A stretch of DNA of 64,000 bases, taken from the NCBI GenBank assembly GCA_965153455.1, contig OZ234493.1, positions 4,030,001-4,094,000 of the forward strand. Direction: 5' to 3'. Below are positions 34,801 to 45,769 of the stretch, one piece after another. Below the pieces are notes generated by a model. That model did no database searches, had not been told where the DNA came from, and worked only from the letters and a program-made list of their open reading frames with translations. The DNA comes from Sphagnum compactum. Its lineage: Eukaryota > Bryophyta > Sphagnopsida > Sphagnales. Every line of letters starts with the position of its first letter. Position 1 is the first letter of the stretch. A program made the position numbers and the translations under genes.

Positions 34801-35470
34801 TATGGTATGGTTTAAATAGAATAAACATTATAATATTTATGCAACAAGCGGGGTGGCTTGGTGGCAAGAAAGTTGGATTTCATCCTTCAGGTCCAAGAAT
34901 ATTGGCTGGATATTTTGTATTTACCTAGATTACCTAGATTAAGTGATTACCTAGGTGAGCCTAAATAGGTAGATTAGGGGGTCTACTTTACCCATTTTAA
35001 TTATGTTTTAAACCTAATCTAGGTGGTGACATGTGTCAACTTGACAAGATGAGAAATAATGAAATTAAAAATAATTTACATCTTATTATCTATATAATAT
35101 ATAATAAATATATAATCATTAATATTATAAATTTAAAAAATGTTTCCCAAGTTTTTGGGTCAATTTGTAATAATAAAAAATGATTAAACAATGATTAAAC
35201 TATCACTAATGACTTCACAAATGTCCTTCATGACTAATGGATTATATTTGCCACATCATGTCCTAAATGACTATTGTCATAAACGATTCATTTGTAATGA
35301 TTTTAGGGCCATTAATCATTTTTGTCCTTTATGACTAAATTAATAATCATAAATTCAGCCATATATTTGAAGATTTCTACTTGTGTTTGAAAAGTAAACA
35401 AATGTTGTTTTATGAATTAGCCAAAAGGTGACCACATGTGATAGCAAATGCCATATTTGGTTTTTTTTCT
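31856..35470. other. Long AT-rich gene-free stretch
   Basis: No gene is seen in 3.6 kb. Repeated 'aagtgtaa' motifs cluster at 31880-31990. At 34846-34900 the phrase 'cggggtggcttggtggc' followed by 'cttcaggtccaag' resembles the A and B boxes of a tRNA-derived SINE head. ACCTAGATTACCTAGATTAAG-like short repeats lie at about 34922-34960. Confidence 0.4.
34843..34902 (+). repeat. Possible tRNA-derived SINE head
   Basis: 'gcggggtggcttggtggc' resembles an A box in context, and 'cttcaggtccaagaat' 30 bp later resembles a B box. The spacing suits an internal RNA polymerase III promoter. No cloverleaf with an intact acceptor stem could be drawn, so this is not called a tRNA. Confidence 0.3.
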
Positions 35471-35479
35471 TCTATAAAC

Positions 35480-36790
35480 CAATGCATAAAAATTAATGAA
35501 ACCCAAGTTGGTCTCTTGAAGAATGTGATGTTACTTGTGATTAAGGGTTATTTGCCCATGAGGACATAGATTACAACTTGCAACCCAAAAATTAAACACA
35601 TTTATCAACATAAGGTATGCTAGTTTTATTTCATCTTTTGATCAATTTCATGGGCTATGTATTTTGAAAAGGTTTTTGAAAACTTAACTAGAATGGTGTT
35701 GGATTGATGGTGTTTGCAAATCATGTTTTATTATTCCAAAACACTTTCTTTTTTTGCCATTGCACTTTATTATAGTTAGTAGACAATTTGAATACAAAAT
35801 CACATACCTTCTCATCGGATCTAGGTTGTTTGTGAATTTTGTCACCCATTGTGAAAGGTAGAGTTTTGAACCATAATTAGGGGCATTGGCTCCTTGGGGG
35901 TGCCCTCCATTTTATTATTTCCATGCATTAGGAACTTCATGAAATTTTTTTTCACCACAGGGTTTTTGATAGCCTTGTTAAAAAGGAAACAATTGTTTTT
36001 TATTTTGAACTAGAGTATTTTGTCTCTCATATGAAGCGCCAAGTTTTAGAAAAATTTCTACCTTTCATTTCCTTTATGCATGGATTTGATTTTTAAAAAA
36101 AAATCCATACCATGTTGGCTTTGATACTGGAATATCCCATGTATAAATCAATGTGGTTGGTAATTACTTATTTGGGTTGTGAAACTATTATTGCCCTAGT
36201 TGCAAATTATGATGAACAATTATTATTGCCTCTACCATTGGAGGTGTATAAAGTTTTCATGCCCAATAGGATTGACTGTGTTAATGAGTCTACTTTGTTT
36301 ATGGACTTTTAAGATGTGTTTTAATAGACCAACACAAATGCAGAAACCTACAAAGACATTGTGAGGTGAGGACTTGGTGGATTTCATCACTATCAAGTTG
36401 ATGCAAAAACTTGCAAATGTGCTTTAATGTGGTGGCTGACAAAATAGCACAAGTTCCCAACTATGGCTATATTTGCACAACGAATTTTGGGAATCCCAAT
36501 TCGCTAGATGGAGACTAAAAGCATTTTTTTTCATTTTTGGAATCCTCACAACATTTTTGAAATGTTAAGCTTCAAACCAACAATTTGGATGTTGATTTTT
36601 GTGAATAAAAATTAGCCATTTGATCTTCATGTTGGCTAGTTAACACCATTGGACGTTGGCAACTACATGTGAGGCAAAATACAATTTGATGCAAGAGTCG
36701 GATGTTGAGTTTCTGGATGAAGTGGAATGCAAAGAATTTCCAAATGGAGATTTTTAGTTTTGGATGCATCACAATCATCCATGTGTCCTT
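35480..36790 (+). mobile_element. hAT-family transposase relic
   Basis: The frame at 36112-36312 reads ILEYPMYKSMWLVITYLG and then ANYDEQLLLPLPLEVYKVFM. Downstream, across several stops and shifts, it continues with NAETYKD, HHYQVDAKTCKCALMWW, KFPTMAIFAQRILGIP and FVNKN. This follows the order of the C-terminal hAT dimerisation region: a WW motif, then a hydrophobic run and A-x-x-I-L-x-I-P, then a later N-K-N motif. Upstream, LVIKGYLPM near 35545 and fragments near 35880 (LGALAPWGCP) fit the preceding part. At least five stops show that it is long dead. Target duplications and terminal repeats were not identified. Confidence 0.7.
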
Positions 36791-36799
36791 TTCTATACA

Positions 36800-39660
36800 T
36801 AAGTGATGACTAACTGAATTTTAAAATGATGCATGGTGTTTCCATGTTAAGATTTTTGTGCAATTTTAATTTTTTTTGTGTTTTTAGATCAATGCACAAG
36901 ATCTTCATTGTGTTTCAACTTCAAGAATGGGCTGCATGTTGTTATTATGTGGAAAAACACTAACATTTGTGTTTTTTCTATTTTTTGGAATTTGATGGAG
37001 ATCTCCTTGTAATCCATTTATAAAATGGCATGTGCGTATACTTTGGCTTGTAATTCCATGTAGTCCATTTGCAAATGGAAATTGAGTGTGTTTTTAATTT
37101 TTTTGATGAGATGTGTGTTATATGTTGGGTGTTTAATGCTTACAATGGTAAGATGAAAAATTTGTTTAGGATTGTGTGACTTTTTAAGGGTATGTGTGTC
37201 ATCTATTTGTGTCCTTAAATGTTAGTTTATGTTTGTGTCTTTGAGGCTATGTCTATGTTTTTAAAGGTCTGCTTATCTTTTTGTTTATGTCTTTGAAGGT
37301 TTATTTGTGTCTTTGAAGGTCTATTGTTTATTTATCTATCAATGTTTATTTAGCTTTGAAGGTTTTAGTATTTGGGTCTATAGGATTCAAGGTGTGTTTG
37401 TGTTTTTGAGGTCTATGAGATTCAAGGTTAATAAATGTTTGAATGATTAAAAGTATGTATATGTTTGAAAGGAATCTAGAATTGGCCTATTTGCAATTGG
37501 GGTTATGTGTTACTTTGAGGGGATTATTTTTTTGGAGCATATGAAGCACATTCATGGAAGCAAGATCATGGAAAATTTGGATGCAAAAGAATAATATTTA
37601 ACAAAACGAAAAAATAATTGTAATTCAAATCAAGATTCACATTAAGATTACTTCTTTCATTTTACAAGTTTAGAAAAATTTCAAAAAAAGTTTTGAAAAC
37701 TTTGTGATTATTGTTGGATTCATCTTTGTTAATAAAGTTTTCAAACTCTTTGTATTTGTTGTTGGTTATGTCAATATAAATTCCATACAAGGCTAAGTGT
37801 GAATAAGTTTTGTGAATACAACAACAAATATTGAACCTTCCATTTTAAGACTTGGGTAAAAAATCAATGAATGTACTTGATCAAATTTTTATCAAAAAAC
37901 TAGGATAACTTTAAAAATTGATATTAGTTAGGGTTTTTGTTAAATACTTGAGATTATATATTGACCTTCAAACATATTCAACCCCTAGCCTTGCTTCATA
38001 CCCCAAACACAACATGTTCTTTCAAATTCCAATTTTTATAAGCCCAAATACAACCTATTATTTAATTTTTTAAAATTGAAACCTAAAACCAACAATTTTT
38101 TTTTAAAATCAAATACTCATCCCACATTGGTATAGACCAATTTACTACTATGGGTGGTGAAGATGCTCAAGTAGTTGAATGAAAATGTTTTACCAACAAA
38201 ACATATGTTGTATTAAATTTGTTCAAATCTTTTTTTACTTGGACCTATTGGTGAGGAATTAAAGAACTTGTCACAAAGTTTAAGAAATGTCTATTACAAA
38301 TCATACATGGGAGTTCATTTCAATGCCATTTGGCAATTCTAATGGAGTGCCTCTAAAACTTTTCGAATCTTGCCAAATAAAGCAAAATGGAAAAATAGAT
38401 AATGAAGAATCAAAAGTCGAAAGTGTTGAGTATTGCATGATGCTAGAGTTCCTAAAATTGCAAGTAAACCAATAAATAATTATATAAAACTAAAACTTTA
38501 TGTATAGGCTAACAGACCTTTTTAGATTTGAGATCCCAACCCAAGGTTGATAAGTTGAAGGAATGAGTTGAAAACATGGAAAGGTCTATTTTCAAACCCT
38601 TCACCTACATAAAGACCAACCTAATTTTTCTTTTTGCTTCTTTTAACAAATAAAGATAAAATATGAAAAAACGAGAGAAATGTAAATAAATAAAAGATAA
38701 AATAATAAATTTGAAAACTACATCTTTCGAAATATGCAAGGTCTAATATAACTTGTTAGACATCTTATACTAGGCCTTTCACATGCCAAAATATCACATT
38801 CCAAAAGGTATATTGCAAAATTTAAAGCAATGACCGTCCTAAAAATACAAAGGGAAAAATGAAACTAGTCATTTCGTGTGGTAAAAGGATAGGTCTAGAA
38901 TCTAAAGGTGTTTGTATTGTAACTTGTGTGAAGGCATGTCAATGAAGGTAGTAACCTAGTTCCCAAGGCCAAGAACATTATAACCCTTAATGTGACTTGC
39001 CTTTCCTTTAGATTAAAAAAATTGACATAATTCAAATCTATCATGTAATCAACACATTATAGGTTTGTATGGTGCCTTCTAGACTTGGAAGAAGATTATG
39101 TTTTGTAAGGAACCATTAAAAAAAAATTTATGTTGAGAATTTATGTACACAAGCTAAACATGACTAAAACAATAACAACTCGTTAGTCATGGTTTATTTC
39201 TCAATTTCGTGATTAGGTGGACAAGTGATCATACACAAGAAGATTTAGCCAAATTTGGCTATATGTTGTGTAATTCTTCTTTTGAAATGCCTTTGGTCCG
39301 GATTTTGAAATTTGAAATTTAGTTGGAGGTTTTTTGTTTTTTTCATTTTTAAACCTTTCAATTTTGGTTGTGATACACTTTTTCAAATTCAATTTTTTAT
39401 AATCTAGTTCAAAAATCAAATCCAATTTAATATATAGTCTCCACATTTTCCATTGTATGGGGTTTTATCACAAATTAAGACATGGGTCTATATAAATATG
39501 TAGCAATGTTGGTCTACTATCAACCTATTTGGATACCAACTGATACTAATATCAAACTAATATCGGATTTAGGTCATATCAAACTCGTATGATATTTGAT
39601 ACCAATGTTGATATCAATATCCATACTAGCCCTTTGATCTTATATATCATATCAACATTG
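36800..39660. other. AT-rich gene-free stretch with a degenerate tandem repeat
   Basis: From about 37195 to 37440 the phrase 'tttgtgtctttgaaggtcta' recurs in diverged form about seven times (period about 20-25 bp). The open frame at 38287-38475 (62 codons) has no recognisable domain. At 39540-39660 'tgatatcaa'-type motifs repeat and can pair with one another. Confidence 0.45.
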
Positions 39661-39720
39661 ATACATAGTTCAAAAACTAATTAAAATTGAAATTCAATTA
39701 TAAAATTTAACTTACTTATC

Positions 39721-40112
39721 AAGTTTTCATAAAAAATCAAATTGCATACTTAAAGAACTTGTTCTTGTGTTTTAGAATATTTTTTCCATATTTTTGGTTT
39801 CAATTTGAATTGAACAAAAGACTAATTTCATGATTTGATTCTTAATTTCATGATTTGGTTCTTGTGCTAGTTCCAACAAAAAGATGTCTACTTGGGTCTA
39901 GGTCACAAGAACATGAAATGAACCCTAAACCCTAGACCCAAGTAAACATCTTTTTGTTGGAACTAGCACAAGAACCAAATCATGAAATTAAGAATCAAAT
40001 CATGAAATTAGTCTTTTGTTCAATTCAAATTGAAACCAAAAATATGAAAAAACATTCTAAAACACAAGATCAAGTTCTTTAAGTATGCAATTTGATTTTT
40101 TATGAAAACTTG
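39721..40112. repeat. Near-perfect hairpin, 182-bp arms and 28-nt loop
   Basis: The left arm 39721-39902 (starting 'caagttttcataaaaaatca', ending 'cttgggtctagg') is the inverted complement of the right arm 39931-40112, with only a handful of mismatches over 182 bp. The loop is 39903-39930. The high arm identity suggests a recent origin or maintenance. It could be a short foldback/MITE or a locus producing a long hairpin RNA for small RNA processing. No open frame is conserved in it. Confidence 0.9.
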
Positions 40113-40529
40113 GATCTTTCATTGCAAAACCATATATCTTATAACATTGGTCCAAACTCACAACGGTTAAAATAAAATCGTTTTATCAAGTGCCCAAAGA
40201 AAGAACTCATAGTTCCTTGTGAGTAACACTTGCAAAACATTGCTCAAAGTTGTGAGACCAAATGAAAATTCTACATCATTCCATAGACTCTCCCTTAGAG
40301 GGAGAGAGCCAACCAAGAAGTGGACTAAACAAACGAAGCCAAAAAAAACCAAGAGAAAACAAAACATGTTAGGCTTTAATTTAAACTTCGTCCTTGGAGG
40401 ATTACAAAGCCAAATAAAATAAATTAAGAAAAATTGGTTTAAACTAATACCTTCCCTTATTAGCCCTATCACTTTTCTTAAATTACAATATCTTTTTGGA
40501 CAAGCCTTCTTTTGGATGCAAAATTTCAC

Positions 40530-40690
40530 AATGTTCCAAAAAATTTCAACTGCAAAATTTGAAATGAATTTCTAAAAAATCGCCAGATTTTTACACATGG
40601 TTCAAGCGAATAGCCAAAAATATATAAGAATGTTTTTTTCCTTGCATATTTTTAATAGCCAAATTTGGCTAAATTGGCTTACGAGTGATC
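40530..40690 (+). repeat. Dispersed repeat family B, copy 3
   Basis: This carries 'aaaatcgccagatttttaca', 'catggtt', 'atagccaaaaatatataaga' and 'tagccaaatttggcta', in the order seen at 18920-19110. Confidence 0.6.
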
Positions 40691-40784
40691 ACCTCCTCGG
40701 CTACATGTCAAAATTCGGGGAAAAAAACTTTTAAGAATAAACACACACACACACTTGCTCGCGTGTGCGGGCACAGAGTTCCCA

Positions 40785-41240
40785 AGGTGCAAAGTGTAAA
40801 CCCAAGTTGGATGAATGAGGGTGCCCCTTGTTTGGAGACTAATAATATGTTGGGGTACATCCATCCACCAGAAACCTCAATTGATGTGGGGTCTAATGTA
40901 TTGCTCCAGCATTAGTGGGGGAGCCCGGAATTGGTCAAACCCAAGGTGGAAAGTGTAAACCCAAGTTGGATGAATGAGGGTACCGAATTTGGAGACTAAT
41001 AATACGTTGGGATTCATCCATCAGAAATCACAATTGACGAGGAGTTCAATGTATTGCTCTAGTATTAGTCTGGGACCGATGACCGGTCAAACCAAGGTGA
41101 AAATTGTAAACCCAAGTTGGATGAATGAGGGTGCCAAGTTTGGAGACTAATCAAGACGTTGGGATTCATCCACCAGAGACCACAATTGATGAGGGGCCCA
41201 CAGTATTGCTCCAGCATTAGTGTGGGGCCGACAACCGGTC
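40785..41240 (+). repeat. Three tandem 150-160-bp repeats directly upstream of the ATP synthase gamma gene
   Basis: 'cccaagttggatgaatgagg' begins units at 40801, 40960 and 41111 (spacings 159 and 151). Each unit continues with 'tttggagactaat', 'catccatc' or 'catccacc', 'attgctc', 'agtattagt' or 'agcattagt' and ends near 'ggtcaa' before the next. The third copy ends about 200 bp before the ATG at 41439, inside the probable promoter. An (AC)n tract lies just before, at 40740-40755. Confidence 0.85.
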
Positions 41241-41438
41241 AAGCCGGTTACCGTCTCTCTCGTTCCGCCAGCGTTCCTTTTTGCGTCGCGTCTCGTCCCA
41301 TTTTCCGTTTTGCTGTTGTTTTGTGTGGCGGAAGTGTTTGTGTGCGAGGTGCTTGCAGCCGAGGCGCGGTGTGCCCTAGAGATCTGCATCTGGGTTTCTA
41401 GAGATTGGCTTGCACAGCGGAGTTTTATTTTTTGCGCC

Positions 41439-42452
41439 ATGGCTTCGGGAAGTGCACGTCCTGGAGGTACGCGCCTCGCGAAGCTTTTATATGGAAATGT
41501 GAACTCGTATTTGTCTTCGGGAGCCGCGGGGGTTAATGGCGGTGGCGCCGTATGGGGTTCGACTACGGGTTTGTCGTCCGCGGAGCTAGCTCCCTTCGGA
41601 GCTAGATCCGCTTCGGGGCAGATCGTGAGGAATAGAATGAAGTCGGTGAAGAGTATCCAGAAGATTACCAAGGCGATGAAGATGGTGGCAGCTTCCAAGT
41701 TGCGGAATATTCAGGTGAAGGCGGAGAACTCACGGGGACTTTGGCAGCCGTTCACGGCTCTGTTGGGCGATGCACCGGCGACTAAAGTGGATAAAAAGCT
41801 GATCGTGACCATCTCGAGTGATAAGGGATTGTGCGGGGGTATCAACTCCACGGTTGTCAAGTATTCCCGGGCGCTCTTTAGGTTGAATGGCCTTGATGGA
41901 CCAGACAAGGATGTCAAGTACGTGATCGTGGGCGAGAAAGGGAAGGCGCAATTGCAGCGTGATTCTAAGAAGCTGATCAGCATGTACTTTGGAGAGACGC
42001 AAAAGAGCAGCATCTGTTTCACGCAGTGCTCCATGATGGCAGACGAGATCATCAAGTCCAATGAGTACGATGCCATCCAGATGGTGTACAACAAATTCAA
42101 CTCTGTCGTCTCTTTCCAACCCACCGTTGCCACCCTGTTGTCCCCGCAGCTTCTGATTGGAGACCAGGAAGTCACTGGAGACCTAGATGCTTACGAGATC
42201 GAGGGAGCAGACACTAAAGAAGAGGTACTTCATAACTTGTCAGAGTTTCAGTTTGCATGTACCATGTACAACGCCATGTTAGAAAACGCGACCAGTGAGA
42301 TGGGAGCCCGTATGTCAGCCATGGAAAACTCCACTCGGAATGCCAGTGACATGCTCGACCGCCTCACTTTGACCTACAATAGGTCACGGCAGGCATCCAT
42401 CACCACAGAGCTGATTGAGATTATATCAGGTGCTGCCGCTCTGGAGGGTTAA
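41439..42452 (+). CDS. ATPC: Mitochondrial F1-ATP synthase subunit gamma
   Basis: This 337-residue protein is the central rotor shaft of mitochondrial ATP synthase, turning inside the alpha3-beta3 head. An N-terminal Ala/Ser/Gly/Arg-rich stretch of about 60 residues suits a mitochondrial presequence. The mature family start follows: RNRMKSVKSIQKITKAMKMV (from about residue 66), then AASKLRN. The Rossmann-like middle contains TISSDKGLCGGINSTVVK, and the C-terminus has the signature EMGARMSAMENSTRNASDML followed by LTLTYNRSRQASITTELIEI and SGAAAL. It lacks the chloroplast-type regulatory insertion with its cysteine pair, which separates it from plastid gamma. The ATG at 41439 (context GCGCCATGG) is chosen because the open frame upstream to 41220 runs into the promoter repeat. 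There are no introns. GC content is clearly higher than in the flanks. Confidence 0.97.
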   Translation: MASGSARPGGTRLAKLLYGNVNSYLSSGAAGVNGGGAVWGSTTGLSSAELAPFGARSASGQIVRNRMKSVKSIQKITKAMKMVAASKLRNIQVKAENSRGLWQPFTALLGDAPATKVDKKLIVTISSDKGLCGGINSTVVKYSRALFRLNGLDGPDKDVKYVIVGEKGKAQLQRDSKKLISMYFGETQKSSICFTQCSMMADEIIKSNEYDAIQMVYNKFNSVVSFQPTVATLLSPQLLIGDQEVTGDLDAYEIEGADTKEEVLHNLSEFQFACTMYNAMLENATSEMGARMSAMENSTRNASDMLDRLTLTYNRSRQASITTELIEIISGAAALEG

Positions 42453-42747
42453 GGCTCTTGCCTCCTATCCAGTCTGATCTGCTCAGCTTCAAAAGGCAAA
42501 GTGGGTGAATATTGTGCTATGCAATCTTACATCCAGCAGGCATGCATCATGTTGCAGTTTGCTTGGTGAAGCCCATGCAGATCAGTGCAGGTAGGATTTA
42601 CATATGGAGTCACCTTTCGTTTTCTGATGCAGCTCTATGGTCTGCAAGTACCTTGGGGAACTGTCACAATATGGTAATGGCAGCTGAAGGATGTGACTGG
42701 AAAGCTCCTAGGCAGCAATCTGGGCTTGGTTGTTTGCAAAAATAAAA

Positions 42748-42872
42748 AGTCTGTGGCACACCTTTGCATCAAAGTCTGTGGCACACCTTTGCATCAAAGT
42801 CTGTGGCACACCTTTGCATCGAAGTCTGTGGCATGCATTTGGGTCGAAGTCTGTAGTACTTATTTGCATCAA
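42748..42872 (+). repeat. 24-bp tandem repeat in the 3' flank of the gamma subunit gene
   Basis: 'aagtctgtggcacacctttg' plus 'catc' repeats three times nearly exactly, then twice in diverged form. The 24-bp period keeps reading frame, which is why small open frames overlap it, but there is no sign of a gene. It lies about 300 bp after the stop codon, probably in or near the 3' UTR. Confidence 0.85.
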
Positions 42873-42989
42873 GTGCAAGGTTCCAGAGATTTGCATACAG
42901 GTTTTGATTACTTTGTGGAGTATGTATCTTTGGAAACTTTACTGGAATGCTGCACCCATTTTTCTAGTGCTGCAGGTGTAAAGAGATGA

Positions 42990-44200
42990 TGTACAACCTT
43001 CACTCTTGTGATTGGATGTATGGATCAACTTTTCCTGTGGCTTTTGTTCTTCTCCCTTCTTGGTTTGCCTCTGCTCATCTACACTCTTGAGCTGCAAATC
43101 CTGTCTTGATTCTGTGCTCATCTTCATCTAGGTCCCCCTTTTGTTCTGATTATTCTTTGAACTATCTATGCTTCTCCAGAACTAACTACTTTCTCATTGT
43201 GAGGAAGAGCTTCATTGGTAGTCATGGAAGAAAAGGCTCAGGTAAATATAATTCTGGATACCTTATGCTGCTCTGCAGGGATGTAGACATCACCGATGGT
43301 AGTTGCCAGAAAATTTAGAAGGGCATTTACTGGGTTGCCTGATCTGACAGGAACTCTGTTTCGTGAGAAAACACATTTGTTTGAGAACATTGAATGGGTT
43401 TATGTGTTTGTGCCAATACACTGTGCTCTATTAATCCATCAGGTCATCTCTGTCTTTGCAGTGATTGATAGTAGAGTTCTATCACCCATGAACACCAATG
43501 TTCTGAGGGCCGTTGTATTTCTGAGACTAACTTCTAATTTGATTGTGCTTTTTGTGTAAATCAATCTCTCTGTGTCTCTCTCTCATGCAGATTGCTAATG
43601 TTTCATGCTTTATTGAATTCAACAGAGTTGATACTTGAAGCAGCAGAAGATGTGGTTGTGTATGGTATCTGTTGTCATCCATTATTACCCAAGAATGATG
43701 CTGACTATTTGTCCATGTTGCTTCTTGTGGCATGGTTAGATTTTCTAAGTTTGCAGGCAACAAGAGCATCAGACTTTTCTAGAGATTGTTTCCACCACTT
43801 GAATCACATACCATTAGAAGTGTGTCTAATGACAGGGAGAACTGTTCTCATTCTCATAAGCTGCTTCCATTCGGTTCCCAAAAGAGTGCTATTGAGTTTC
43901 CAATGTGTACATGTGGCTGTTTTCAGTGAACTACCTGTCTGGCTGCTTTATTTTTGAGTATAATAACCCACTATTGCTACAGATCTCCTTGCTTTGGATA
44001 TGAGATTGTTGCAGAGATTGGATATCCATGAGAAGGAAAAGTTGACAGGTTAAGTCCTTTTGCTGCAGTTCTAACTCAAACTCAGTAACACAAGCAGTTA
44101 TTCCTCAGTAGACACCACAGTCCATGGCAGGGTCTATTCTGAATGAATCTAGAAATGTGATGAATTTCAGAGAACTTCCTCATTTCACAGTAAGCATCAA
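42990..44200 (+). other. Mixed-composition region with possible exon fragments
   Basis: Open frames at 43296-43559 and 43592-43957 and exon-like pieces with plausible splice edges (for example DLLALDMRLLQRLDIHEKEK near 43982-44048, followed by a GT) suggest an old gene or a long spliced 3' region. No domain was recognised and no continuous model could be built. Confidence 0.3.
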
Positions 44201-44204
44201 CTAG

Positions 44205-45760
44205 AACTCAATAAGTCACCTCACTTGGCCTGCAGCCACGCTTCTTAATAGGTTTGATTCTGTTCCTAGAACTTCCCAGCACTTGCATAGCAGCTGATGG
44301 AAGTGTTGTATGTGAAGATGTCAGGTTGAAAGCCACAGCAATCATCTCATGTAAGATCCTAGCAGCTTCATCCATCAGCCCATGCTTTTGAAATGCAAAG
44401 ATGAGTGTGTTGTATGACACAAGGTCTGGCATCTTTCCAACTGCTAGCATCTCCCTTCTGTCCTTCTATGCATCCCTTCTTCCCCATACATGCTCATCAT
44501 GCAGTTATAGGTGACAATATCTTGAGCCAAACCTGTCACCTTCATCAGCTCTAGTATCTCTGTGGCCTAGTCCACTCTTCCATACAGGGCAACTGTAGCA
44601 TTGAATGTGTTCATGTCTGGCAAGTGCCCATGCTGTTTCACTTTCTGAAATGTGAGCTCTGCTTCCTCAAGCAAACTGCACTTGCCATAAATGAGAACAA
44701 GAGTCTTGAGAAGAATTTTACTTAAGGGGAATTGTTCTGCAGACAAATTCTCAATTGCCTTTTCTAAGTCTTGGCACTTGCCCATCTCGTGAATAAGCAT
44801 GCAACAAGGAAGCATAACCAACATCATTGGGCTTGTTTGTAGTTGGCATTCTTCAGCTCTTCTAACACCAACTCCGCTTGCTCCCACCACCCTTTCTCTT
44901 ACAAGGGCAGCCAACAATGTGTTGAAAGTAGCCATGTCAGGTGTGGATCCAGCCCATAACATGCCATTGTAATATCCCCAAAGCCTGCTCTGCAGAACCA
45001 CATCTCCCATTGGCATCATCAATTGGTGTGTTAAATGTGGCCTTCTCTGGCTTACACCCTTCCTTCTTCATATCACAGAACACCTGACAACCAGCAAAAC
45101 ATTAGAAGATCAATGCCTGACCTAGGAAATGGCATTCACACTTGCACAATGCATTCAAAAGGGTCACAAAACGTCTTCATGCAAGCCGTTCTTGCCAAAG
45201 ATGACTCCCAACAGAGTGTTCCATGTCACAATGTCTGGGGCACATCCACATGCCTGCAGTCACATCATAACATATTCAAGGACTTAGCCATAAAGGAGCT
45301 CTGAGACATGAAACATTGCTGAAGAAGCTACTTCTCCTCTGTATGTTAGTGTATGCATGAAATTGAACCTCTTAATATTGGTCATGCAGACTGCCTAGCA
45401 TGGTAGAAAAGTTCATTTATGGCTTACAACATTCGGAGGACACCCAACATCCTCCATATCTTTCAACACTTTGGATGCTTCCTCATGCTAACCTGCCTTT
45501 CCATAAACATCCACAAGTGCATTATTTGTAACCTAGTCTGGCAAACACTTGGCTGCCTTCATTTGTGCAAAGATTTTCTAGCTTCACATAGTGGTGCCCG
45601 ACACACGCATAGTGATTGCAGTGGTGTAGGTGTATTCATCACACCAAATCCCCTGTTCCTTCATCTGCCCATAGATCTCAAGTATCTATAATTCTCCCTC
45701 CACTACCCTTTCTTTCCATATAGGTCTATCACTACATTACATTGTAACACCATTCTTTCC
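44205..45760 (-). pseudogene. P-class pentatricopeptide repeat (PPR) gene relic
   Basis: Read from 45760 downwards, repeated 35-residue PPR motifs appear across stops and shifts: QMKEQGI near 45670, YTYTTAIT near 45630, KAAKCLPD with NALVDVYGKAG near 45550-45500, EASKVLKDMEDVGCPPNVVS near 45460, CAPDIVTWNTLLGVIFGKNG near 45240, then PDMATFNTLLAALVRE (44890-44950), LPDMNTFNATVALYGRVD (44570-44620) and MPDLVSYNTLIFAFQKHG (44380-44440). The motif order suits the family of Arabidopsis At5g02860-like organellar RNA-binding proteins. No intron is apparent, as expected for PPR genes. Many frameshifts and stops show that it is not functional. PPR proteins normally act on plastid or mitochondrial transcripts. 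Confidence 0.85.
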
Positions 45761-45769
45761 TCCTCAAAA

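Noticed and set aside
40167-40529. 120-codon hydrophobic minus-strand frame
   Set aside because: Protein-like in places but with no recognisable domain; may be transposon-derived, insufficient support.
41220-41438. N-terminal extension of the ATP synthase gamma open frame
   Set aside because: It runs into the promoter repeat, adds a non-conserved hydrophobic segment, and the ATG at 41439 has a better context and a suitable presequence.
41147-41698. 183-codon open frame on the strand opposite the gamma gene
   Set aside because: Antisense shadow of a conserved GC-rich coding region, as are those at 41711-42175.
42748-42872. Possible CRISPR-like array
   Set aside because: The 24-bp units are contiguous with no spacers, and the window is plant nuclear DNA.
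43296-43957. Two open frames after the gamma gene
   Set aside because: No domain and no coherent exon model; kept only as a possible degraded region.
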